Source of the DNA: Pseudomonadota bacterium
GTDB taxonomy: Bacteria; Pseudomonadota; Gammaproteobacteria; Burkholderiales; Burkholderiaceae
Assembly (NCBI GenBank): GCA_021778935.1
Contig: JAJYBQ010000182.1
Coordinates: forward strand, 1 to 5,084
DNA: 5,084 nucleotides
Reading direction: 5' to 3'
Part shown: in pieces, positions 1 through 5,084 of the stretch
How the letters are laid out: each line of letters begins with the position of its first letter
Numbering within the stretch: position 1 is the first letter of the stretch
Notes under the pieces: model-generated
The model's database searches: none
What the model was told of the DNA's origin: nothing
Seen by the model: only the letters and a program-made list of their open reading frames with translations
Position numbers and translations under genes: made by a program

Positions 1-668
1 GAATCGGTCAGCGCGCCCGGCTTGTTCAGGATCTCCAGCGGGACCCGGGCCTTGCCCAGGTCATGCATCATGCCGGCGAGCCCCGCCTCCCGCACGGAGC
101 GTTCGTCGGCCCCGGCCTGGCGGGCCAGCGCGATCATCATCGCGCATACGGCGGCCGAATGCATGTAGGTGTAGTCGTCGGCGTCGCGAAGCCGGGACAG
201 GCTGATCAGCGCACTCGCGTTCCGCGACACCGACGCGGAGATCTCATCGACCAGGGCGTCGACGGCCCCGGTGTCGATCGCGCGGCCCATCCGGGCCTCG
301 GTGAACATCGAAACCAGCGCCGGCTTGGCGCGATGCAGAATCGCCCGCGCCTCGCACAGTTCTTCGGCAAGGGACGTATGGTCCTTGCGCCGCACGGACG
401 CATCCCGGGACGCGCGCCCGAGCCGCTGATCCACCTCGGCTTCCGCCTCTTCGACGCTTATCGCAGGGGCGGGCGGCTCGATGTCGGCGCCCAGTTCGGT
501 GTCGATCCAGGCCTCCCGGATTCCGCTCTCGATGATGCGGCGTAATACATCTTCATTCCTGATCGGGAATCGCGACCGCCAGAACGGGTGTTCCATCCAG
601 GAGGCACACAACTCGTCGACGAACATGCCGACCTTCAATTCGGCAACCGGCACACGCTTTCGCATCAT
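1..668 (-). CDS. Cyclic-di-GMP phosphodiesterase, DUF3391 + HD-GYP type (N-terminal part, cut by window edge)
   Basis: Translating the minus strand from the tandem ATG ATG at 668-663 gives 222 codons with no stop before the window edge. Residues 1-60 (MMRKRVPVAELKVGMFVDEL, then a WMEHPFWRSRF stretch) match the DUF3391 domain that commonly precedes HD-GYP domains. A charged linker with an acidic EEAEAEVDQ segment follows. From about residue 140 the HD-GYP fold begins, with YTYMHSAAV (H170) and the metal-binding MHDLGK (H202, D203), then VPLEILNKPGALTD. By family knowledge, HD-GYP enzymes hydrolyse cyclic-di-GMP to pGpG or GMP in the cytoplasm. The GYP motif and remaining metal ligands lie outside the window, so activity cannot be confirmed. 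The gene starts 45 bases after the diguanylate cyclase stop and is probably in its operon. A GGGG lies 2 bases before the first ATG and 5 bases before the second, so Met at 665 may be the true start. Confidence 0.9.
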   Translation of the reverse strand, partial: MMRKRVPVAELKVGMFVDELCASWMEHPFWRSRFPIRNEDVLRRIIESGIREAWIDTELGADIEPPAPAISVEEAEAEVDQRLGRASRDASVRRKDHTSLAEELCEARAILHRAKPALVSMFTEARMGRAIDTGAVDALVDEISASVSRNASALISLSRLRDADDYTYMHSAAVCAMMIALARQAGADERSVREAGLAGMMHDLGKARVPLEILNKPGALTD

Positions 669-713
669 TTCCCCGGCTGAATTTCCTGCCCCTGGTTTTC
701 CGCAAGCACCCCG

Positions 714-1748
714 CTATGCGCAGGTCACCTGATTGCGTCCTTCTTGTTTGGATTGGTACATGGCGCGGTCGGCGCGATTGACGATCGCATCCGCATCGTC
801 GCCGGAATAGGAACTCGCGACGCCGATCGACACCGTGATCGCGGGAAGCTGCATGTTGTCGGTGCGGCGCACCAGGCGGAGCGACCCGACCTTCGTCCGG
901 ATCGCCTCGGCCACGGTCATGGCCCGCTTGCCCGTCGTCTCCGGCAGGATCACGAGAAATTCTTCGCCGCCGTACCGCACCGCGTGATCGGTCTTGCGGA
1001 TGCAAGCGCGGATGGCTTGCGCAACATTGCGGATCAGCGCGTCCCCGACCGAATGGCCAAAGCTGTCGTTGATCGCCTTGAACCGATCGATGTCGACCAT
1101 CAGCACCGAAAATGCCTTGGTGGCGCCGACCTGCAGCAGCGCCTCGAACTCGGCGTCCATGCCGCGCCGGTTGAGCAATCCCGTCAACGGATCGATCGTC
1201 GCGGCGCGACGTTGTTCTTCCAGTTCGACCCGTAGCTGCTCGGCATCCGCCATCGCCGCCTCGAGTTGGGCCTGCAGCGCGCCGGCCCGAGCGCAGGTCG
1301 ATTCGGCCGCGGTCAGCAGCCGCTTTGCCGCGGCCAACAGGACGTCGGGAGTGCGGCCGGGCGTGGCGTCGATTTCCGCCACGGCCCGGCGCACTTCGAC
1401 GCTGAAATCATCCGTGGACCGACGCGCGTCGGAAATATTGGCCGACACCGAGTTCAGAATTCTTTGCAACGTATCCGACATGCTGTCGGACATCGATCCA
1501 CCGCTGCCCAGGATATGTTGTTCGTATAGATCCCGCCAGATCTTTTCCGGAACTGCCGATCCCTGCTCCGCAAACGGCTGCAATGCACCGCGGATCTCGC
1601 CATTGAGGTTGGCCAGGTAGACGTACGCGACGGTGTACGGAACCGGGCTCGGACCGGTCTGCAGGTCTTTGAGGAGGGAAAGAGCGCGGGCGGCAAGGCG
1701 TTCCGCGTCGGGTGGCGCATCCGCGATTAAACGGACGTCGGTGAACAT
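714..1748 (-). CDS. Soluble diguanylate cyclase (GGDEF domain, GGEEF active site, intact I-site)
   Basis: This 344-residue protein should synthesise cyclic-di-GMP from two GTP. The C-terminal GGDEF domain starts at DPLTGLLNRRG (186-196). It carries the metal-binding VDIDRFKAINDSFGH (218-231), the GGEEF active site (260-264) and VSIGVA (307-311), and ends with ADRAMYQSKQEGRN (326-339). An RKTD inhibitory-site motif (251-254) lies five residues before GGEEF, the standard RxxD spacing, so product feedback inhibition is expected. Residues 1-130 form an uncharacterised helical region resembling the unnamed N-terminal modules of many proteobacterial cyclases (PVPYTVAYVYL, 35-45). Residues 150-185 look like a coiled coil that could drive dimerisation. 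No signal peptide or membrane segment is visible, so it is probably cytoplasmic. The start is well defined because an in-frame TGA lies 9 bases upstream, although no strong Shine-Dalgarno precedes it. The HD-GYP gene follows directly, giving an antagonistic synthase/hydrolase pair. Confidence 0.95.
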   Translation of the reverse strand: MFTDVRLIADAPPDAERLAARALSLLKDLQTGPSPVPYTVAYVYLANLNGEIRGALQPFAEQGSAVPEKIWRDLYEQHILGSGGSMSDSMSDTLQRILNSVSANISDARRSTDDFSVEVRRAVAEIDATPGRTPDVLLAAAKRLLTAAESTCARAGALQAQLEAAMADAEQLRVELEEQRRAATIDPLTGLLNRRGMDAEFEALLQVGATKAFSVLMVDIDRFKAINDSFGHSVGDALIRNVAQAIRACIRKTDHAVRYGGEEFLVILPETTGKRAMTVAEAIRTKVGSLRLVRRTDNMQLPAITVSIGVASSYSGDDADAIVNRADRAMYQSKQEGRNQVTCA

Positions 1749-1923
1749 GGCTTGAAATCAGCGAATGGGCGTTGCTGCACAGCCTACCAAAATGCCGAAC
1801 CGTATGGGCGAATCTTACGAATCCGGGCCGATCGGAAACGCGCCAATTGGGTTGCGATCGCCGCGCTATTTCCGCAATGGATCGCCGCCCAGCCGCCCCG
1901 CATCCCAGGGGCACCCCGGTCCA
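1749..1923 (-). promoter_or_regulatory. Intergenic gap with candidate promoter/operator for the cyclic-di-GMP pair
   Basis: No gene is visible in these 175 bases, the largest gap in the window. On the transcribed strand a TAAGAT hexamer (1817-1812) resembles a -10 box, about 65 bases before the cyclase start, but no good -35 box accompanies it. Just upstream are two perfect 8-bp palindromes, CCGATCGG (1828-1835) and CCAATTGG (1843-1850), with centres 15 bases apart. Beyond these is a 9-base direct repeat, GATCGCCGC, at 1856-1864 and 1880-1888. A short GC-rich stem (GCCCC 1895-1899 with GGGGC 1908-1912) follows the propeller stop but has no U-tract. The gap is a reasonable place for an independent promoter, but each element is short and could be chance. 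Confidence 0.25.
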
Positions 1924-3204
1924 CTACCGCAGATTGCCGGTGTGGCCGAGGCAATACCGTCCCGGCTGAGGCCAGACCGTCAGACCGTGTGGTTCCATCC
2001 CAACCGGGATCTGGCGCACGGCACCGGTCGCGGTGTCGAAACGATAGACGACGTCGTCAAATCGGCCGGACAGCCAAAGCGCGGTTCCGTCGGCGCTGAC
2101 ATTACCCATGTCGGGGCTGCCACCGCCGGGAATCGCCCATTGGGCCACGACGTTCCCCGATGCGAAATCGATCACGGTCACGCCGCCTGCGCCGTGGCGG
2201 GATCCGTGGATGCGGTGGGATCCACGATTGGTGACGTACAGGAACCTGCCGTCGCGGCTCGGATAGAGGCCATGGGTGCCGAGCCCCGTTCGAATGAAGC
2301 CGACTTCGCGGAACGCATCGCCGTCGAGAACGTGCACCCCGTCGGCATCCATGTCGGCAACGTAAAACCGTTTGCCGTCGGGCGCGATCCGGATGTCCTG
2401 CGGCATCCCGTGCCGCCCGGAAAACGGCTCCATCGCGGTACGGTCGAGCGTATGGGCCCCGGGGATTTCCCGGAACCGGGTCCGCGGCATCGCCAAGACC
2501 AGATAGCCTGCCACCTTCTTGTGGACCAGGTCGATCTTGACGACGCTGCCATTGAATTCGCACGTGAAGATCGCGTAGCGGCCGTCGATCGAGAAGTCCG
2601 CATGGTTGATCCCGTCACATTTCGGCGCTGCGATCGAATATTGGAGCGCGAGCGTCCGGGGGTCGCGAAAATCGAGGCGCCGATGCGCTTCGGCGACGAT
2701 GATGGCGGACGCGCCGTCGGGGGTGGAATAGATGTTGTAGGGGTCGTCGACCGCGATGGCCTTTCCGGGCTTTCCCGTGCGCGGATCGATCGGCGTCAGG
2801 CTGCCGTCGTGAGTGCCCTCCGCGTTGTTGGCAACCCACAGCGTGCGCAGGTCATAGGACGGCACGATGTGCTGCGGCGACCGTCCGACCTTGAACCGGT
2901 CGACCACCTGCATCGTGGCCGGATCGATCACGTATACATCGTCGGAGCGGATGTTGGGGACATACACCCGGGGAAGATCGTTGCGCACTGCGGGGCTCAA
3001 ATGCCCCGCGGCGGTCTCGCTGTAGAGGTTCTTCGGGTTTACGACCGCGGGCATCCCCGGAACCGTCCTTGCAGGGTCCGCAGGCGCCGGCCGGGATTCG
3101 CCGGCGACACTCGTTGCCGCAAAAGCGCCAGGAACCAGCGCCGTCAACGCCAGCAGCGCCGCGCCGAGCCGGGACGGGTGGAGAAATCGGGAGGGAGCGC
3201 GCAT
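1924..3204 (-). CDS. Exported YncE/YVTN-family beta-propeller protein
   Basis: The predicted product is 426 residues from the ATG at 3204. Residues 1-30 form a signal peptide: a basic start (RAPSRFLHPSR), a hydrophobic LGAALLALTALVPG core and a likely AFA cleavage site, so the protein should reach the periplasm or beyond. The rest is repeated propeller blades with YVPN, LWVANN, FYVADMD and LYVTNRG strands, each followed by a VxVID-like strand (VYVIDPATMQVV, VHVLDGD, VTVIDFASGNVV, VYRFDTATGAV), as in seven-bladed YVTN/YncE propellers. Histidines recur at blade entries: H112 (HIVPSYD), H201 (INHADFS), H265 (HGMPQDI), H311 (THGLYPS) and H406 (PHGL). C196 and C215 could form a disulfide. No catalytic function can be assigned; relatives are variously compared with cytochrome d1-like or metal-associated propellers. 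An in-frame GTG at 3219 would add five residues but has no Shine-Dalgarno, whereas AAAGG sits 5 bases before the ATG. Confidence 0.9.
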   Translation of the reverse strand: MRAPSRFLHPSRLGAALLALTALVPGAFAATSVAGESRPAPADPARTVPGMPAVVNPKNLYSETAAGHLSPAVRNDLPRVYVPNIRSDDVYVIDPATMQVVDRFKVGRSPQHIVPSYDLRTLWVANNAEGTHDGSLTPIDPRTGKPGKAIAVDDPYNIYSTPDGASAIIVAEAHRRLDFRDPRTLALQYSIAAPKCDGINHADFSIDGRYAIFTCEFNGSVVKIDLVHKKVAGYLVLAMPRTRFREIPGAHTLDRTAMEPFSGRHGMPQDIRIAPDGKRFYVADMDADGVHVLDGDAFREVGFIRTGLGTHGLYPSRDGRFLYVTNRGSHRIHGSRHGAGGVTVIDFASGNVVAQWAIPGGGSPDMGNVSADGTALWLSGRFDDVVYRFDTATGAVRQIPVGMEPHGLTVWPQPGRYCLGHTGNLR

Positions 3205-3207
3205 CGC

Positions 3208-3246
3208 AACCTTTCGCACAAGGGTTTCTTAGTGGGGCGAAAGGTT
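3208..3246 (-). promoter_or_regulatory. Perfect 10-bp inverted repeat enclosing the propeller ribosome binding site
   Basis: AACCTTTCGC at 3208-3217 is exactly complementary to GCGAAAGGTT at 3237-3246, with a 19-base spacer. In the mRNA the sequence reads AACCUUUCGC, spacer, GCGAAAGGUU, then GCG and the propeller AUG. The 3' arm contains the AAAGG that best serves as Shine-Dalgarno, so a folded stem would hide it. A competing smaller hairpin is possible inside the same region, AACCCTT (spacer) pairing with AAAGGTT across one C-A mismatch. There is no U-tract after the stem, so it is not an intrinsic terminator. It could equally be a two-half-site protein operator. The repeat itself is seen directly; the function is inferred. 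Confidence 0.6.
3210..3214 (-). promoter_or_regulatory. Ribosome binding site of the propeller gene (decides the start)
   Basis: AAAGG on the minus strand lies 5 bases (TTGCG) before the ATG at 3204. No comparable purine-rich motif precedes the alternative in-frame GTG at 3219, whose upstream sequence is CTAAGAAACCCTT. This favours the ATG start. Confidence 0.6.
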
Positions 3247-3262
3247 ACAGGAATCCACAAGG

Positions 3263-4552
3263 TCAAATGAAATGGACCAGTTCTCCGGCAATCGGCGGCA
3301 GAGGAGCGGAACACGAAGAAATGCCGGTGGCGAGCTTTGCAATCGCGCTCCCGCCCCACGGTCCGACCGATCGGCGCTCGCGATTGCCGAGCGGGTCGCG
3401 ATAGTAGCGTTTGGTGCGGGGAGGCGGAAGGTCGGCGATGACTTCGGCAATTCGTTCCCCGGAAAATCCGGTGCCATATAGGTCGCTGCTGCCGTACGTC
3501 TGGCGAATTTGCCCTCGCACCGCCTGGATGATGGCCTCCGGTTCCCAACCGCAGTCCACCACGTTGCAGGCACGCTCGCGCCCATGCTGCCGATCGCCCA
3601 GGTTGACGACCGGAGTTCCAAGGTAGGCGCACTCGCGAATGCCGACACTGGAGTTGCCGACCAGGCAGCGGCTCTGCTGCACCAGGCGCAAGAACAACCG
3701 GCCCTCCAGGTTGTTGATCTTCCATAGCGGCACCGCCGGGAATTCCTTTGCAAAATCCGCCACCGCGCAACCCGCTGCGGCGGAGCCCGCATCGCTGTTC
3801 GGGTGGAAGGCCAGGACGGGAAGGCCTACTGCCGCCACCGCCTCGAGGGTTGCGCGCATCTGACGATAGGACGCAACATGCTCGGTGGTGTCGGCGTGCT
3901 GCAACACCACGACGAAATCCCGATCCACGGGGAAATCGTTCAGGCCCTGCGCCGCAAGCGCCTGCTGCAGATCTGCGAGCGGAATCCGGGTCGACGCGCG
4001 GGCCAGATCGATCGAGGGGCAACCCGTGACGTAGATGGTCTCCGGATGCTCCCCCATGTTGATCAGACGCTGTGCGGCATGGAGATTGGCCACCAGGTGA
4101 ACGTCTGACAATTTCGTGACCGCATGGCGCACGCGCTCGTCGATGTTGCCGGTGATTTCGCCGCCCTGCACATGGATCAGCGGGATGCCCAGATAGGATG
4201 CGGCCACCGCGGTGCCCAAGGTTTCATAGCGGTCGGCAATGGTGACCACCCAGTCCGGCGCACTTTCTGCCAGGTGGCGCGCGGTGAATAGAATGGTTTG
4301 CGCCGTCGTCTCCGCCATCCGGATCGGCTCATTTCCCGGCACCAGGGTCTCCCCTTCGGCCAGCACCGCGAACCCGTCGGCACGGATGTGCTCGACCACC
4401 CGCCCGTGCGAGGAGGACAGGGCAGCGCCGGAGCACAGACAGGCAACGTCGACCTTGCCTTGGTCGCGCAACGCCCGCAGCGCGGTCCGAATGCGGGAGT
4501 AGCTCGGGCGGGCCGTGATGGCCACAAGAACCTTCTTACGCGGATCGGACAT
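3263..4552 (-). CDS. neuC: Hydrolysing UDP-N-acetylglucosamine-type 2-epimerase (NeuC family)
   Basis: This 429-residue cytoplasmic enzyme of the GT-B-like epimerase fold should convert a UDP-N-acetylamino sugar to a free 2-epimer plus UDP. That would be UDP-GlcNAc to ManNAc (NeuC), or a 2,4-diacetamido relative in legionaminate synthesis. Visible motifs are the N-terminal KVLVAITARPSYSRI (7-21), ADRYET (106-111), HVQGGEITGNIDERVRHAVTKL (127-148) with likely catalytic acidic residues and H143, HPNSDAG (250-256), and the nucleotide-binding GNSSVGIREC (299-308) followed by NLGDRQHGRE (317-326). Hydrolysing NeuC enzymes are usually about 370-390 residues. Residues from about 381 form an extra tail of some 49 residues with no motif I recognise. 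The start overlaps the upstream neuB stop by 17 bases and has GGAG 7 bases before it, indicating translational coupling. Which sugar it uses cannot be decided from this sequence alone. Confidence 0.9.
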   Translation of the reverse strand: MSDPRKKVLVAITARPSYSRIRTALRALRDQGKVDVACLCSGAALSSSHGRVVEHIRADGFAVLAEGETLVPGNEPIRMAETTAQTILFTARHLAESAPDWVVTIADRYETLGTAVAASYLGIPLIHVQGGEITGNIDERVRHAVTKLSDVHLVANLHAAQRLINMGEHPETIYVTGCPSIDLARASTRIPLADLQQALAAQGLNDFPVDRDFVVVLQHADTTEHVASYRQMRATLEAVAAVGLPVLAFHPNSDAGSAAAGCAVADFAKEFPAVPLWKINNLEGRLFLRLVQQSRCLVGNSSVGIRECAYLGTPVVNLGDRQHGRERACNVVDCGWEPEAIIQAVRGQIRQTYGSSDLYGTGFSGERIAEVIADLPPPRTKRYYRDPLGNRERRSVGPWGGSAIAKLATGISSCSAPLPPIAGELVHFI

Positions 4553-5084
4553 CGTTCCACTCCAGCGGGTGATCCGGATCGAGCCGACGGATCAGCGTCC
4601 GGCCCACGAGGCGTTCGAGGTCGTCATATGCGAGGCCGCCGCCGGGTTTCTTGTATGCCAGGTCTTCGCGCGTCAACCGATGACCGGCCGGCAACGAGCG
4701 TGTCGCCACCACGGAGCGTCCAAAGATTCCGGGGTCATAGCCCAAGCCATCCAGACGCCGCTCCTTCGCGACCGGACGTTTGCGCATGGTGCCGGCAAAG
4801 CGGACTCCCTCGACCAGGGAGCGGAGGCCGTCCGGCGTCAGTGATGCCGCGACGTCCGGGCCGAACATGCGCGGATGCAAGGTCAGATGCACTTCAACGA
4901 TCGACGCGCCGAGATAGGCCGCAACCACGGCGGGAACCGCCGATGCGGAATGATCCGACAAGCCGACCGGCCGCGGTGCCGCACGTTCCATCAGATCGGA
5001 GAAGCAGTTCATGCCGACTTCCTCCGGCGGCGTCGGATATCGGCTGGTGCAATGCAGGAGCGCCACCGACGAACCGCCCGCCAG
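4536..5084 (-). CDS. neuB: Nonulosonate (sialic acid family) synthase, NeuB type, C-terminal part
   Basis: The reading frame is open to the window edge, leaving the last 182 residues of a protein that is normally about 340-360 long. NeuB-type enzymes condense an N-acetylhexosamine such as ManNAc with phosphoenolpyruvate. The fragment opens with VALLHCTSRYPTPPEE, the typical barrel strand, then PVGLSDHSAS (metal-ligand His, fragment residue 45) and VEVHLTLHPRMFGPDVAAS (second metal-ligand His, residue 66). A C-terminal SAF/antifreeze-like domain follows from about residue 119: GIFGRSVVATRSLPAGHRLT, DLAYKKPGGG, and a final LIRRLDPDHPLEWNDV. Compared with the classic EKHFTL and GPDH motifs, the lysine is valine and GPDH is GPDV, which I associate with a divergent clade of the family rather than damage. 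The product (Neu5Ac, legionaminate or other) is not resolved. It lies immediately before neuC and overlaps it, as expected for consecutive pathway steps. Confidence 0.9.
   Translation of the reverse strand: MAGGSSVALLHCTSRYPTPPEEVGMNCFSDLMERAAPRPVGLSDHSASAVPAVVAAYLGASIVEVHLTLHPRMFGPDVAASLTPDGLRSLVEGVRFAGTMRKRPVAKERRLDGLGYDPGIFGRSVVATRSLPAGHRLTREDLAYKKPGGGLAYDDLERLVGRTLIRRLDPDHPLEWNDVRSA
4560..4563 (-). promoter_or_regulatory. Ribosome binding site of neuC inside the end of neuB
   Basis: GGAG on the minus strand lies 7 bases before the neuC ATG at 4552, within the last codons of neuB. It supports this ATG as the start and, with the 17-base overlap (4536-4552), suggests that neuC is translated by coupling to neuB. 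Confidence 0.6.

Noticed and set aside
553..1005. A 150-codon minus-strand frame spanning the end of the cyclase and start of the HD-GYP gene
   Set aside because: It is out of frame with both recognised genes and reads as low-complexity Arg-rich sequence.
1895..1912. GC-rich stem after the propeller stop as an intrinsic terminator
   Set aside because: The stem is only 5 bp (GCCCC/GGGGC) and no run of U follows in the direction of transcription.
2205..2226. Inverted repeat CGTGGAT/ATCCACG with two GGATCC sites inside the propeller gene
   Set aside because: It falls in a coding segment rich in Gly-Ser-His-Arg repeats (GSHRIHGSRHG), so similar codons explain it. The arms are only 7 bp.
3247..3267. 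TTGACC as a -35 box for a propeller promoter
   Set aside because: The nearest -10-like hexamer, TAACCT, is only 13 bases away, and no good hexamer lies at 16-18 bases. The motif also overlaps the neuC stop.
1765..3270. A 501-codon open reading frame on the plus strand, antisense to the propeller gene
   Set aside because: It mirrors the propeller gene almost end to end, shows no recognisable motif, and has the Val/Asp/Gly/Arg-rich composition typical of antisense frames in GC-rich genes. The minus-strand frame has a signal peptide and clear propeller repeats.
3144..4022. A 292-codon minus-strand frame overlapping neuC
   Set aside because: It lies out of frame within neuC and the neuC-propeller gap. 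Its Arg/Gly/Pro-rich product shows no domain, while neuC carries intact family motifs across the same bases.

Overview
The window is a GC-rich stretch of a Gram-negative chromosome. All five protein genes lie on the minus strand, so transcription runs from high to low coordinates. Gene content suggests a member of the Pseudomonadota: HD-GYP and GGDEF signalling proteins, a NeuB/NeuC nonulosonic acid pathway, and an exported YncE-like propeller. The DUF3391-type N-terminus of the HD-GYP protein leans towards Betaproteobacteria or a relative. That placement is inference, since no rRNA or other phylogenetic marker is present.

Read in the direction of transcription, the window opens inside the 3' half of a neuB-type nonulosonate (sialic acid family) synthase (5084-4536, cut by the window edge). 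It overlaps by 17 bases the complete neuC-type hydrolysing UDP-sugar 2-epimerase gene (4552-3263). The two act in consecutive steps: NeuC releases a 2-epimerised N-acetylamino sugar from its UDP form, and NeuB condenses that sugar with phosphoenolpyruvate to form a nine-carbon acid destined for surface glycans, capsule or flagellar glycosylation. Fifty-eight bases after neuC begins a gene for an exported YVTN/YncE-type beta-propeller (3204-1924). Its ribosome binding site lies in the 3' arm of a perfect 10-bp inverted repeat, which is the most interesting non-coding structure here.

A 175-base gap (1923-1749) with several short palindromes and repeats separates the propeller from a cyclic-di-GMP pair. 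The pair is a soluble diguanylate cyclase with intact GGEEF and RxxD motifs (1748-714) and, 45 bases further, the N-terminal two thirds or so of a DUF3391/HD-GYP phosphodiesterase (668-1, running off the window). These two would make and break the same second messenger and are probably co-transcribed.

The layout joins surface nonulosonate synthesis, a periplasmic or exported propeller of unknown role, and cyclic-di-GMP turnover. A functional link between the surface-sugar and signalling halves is plausible but not shown by the sequence. I see no mobile elements, CRISPR arrays, tRNA or rRNA genes, and no clear intrinsic terminator. The long plus-strand reading frames are shadows of the minus-strand genes.
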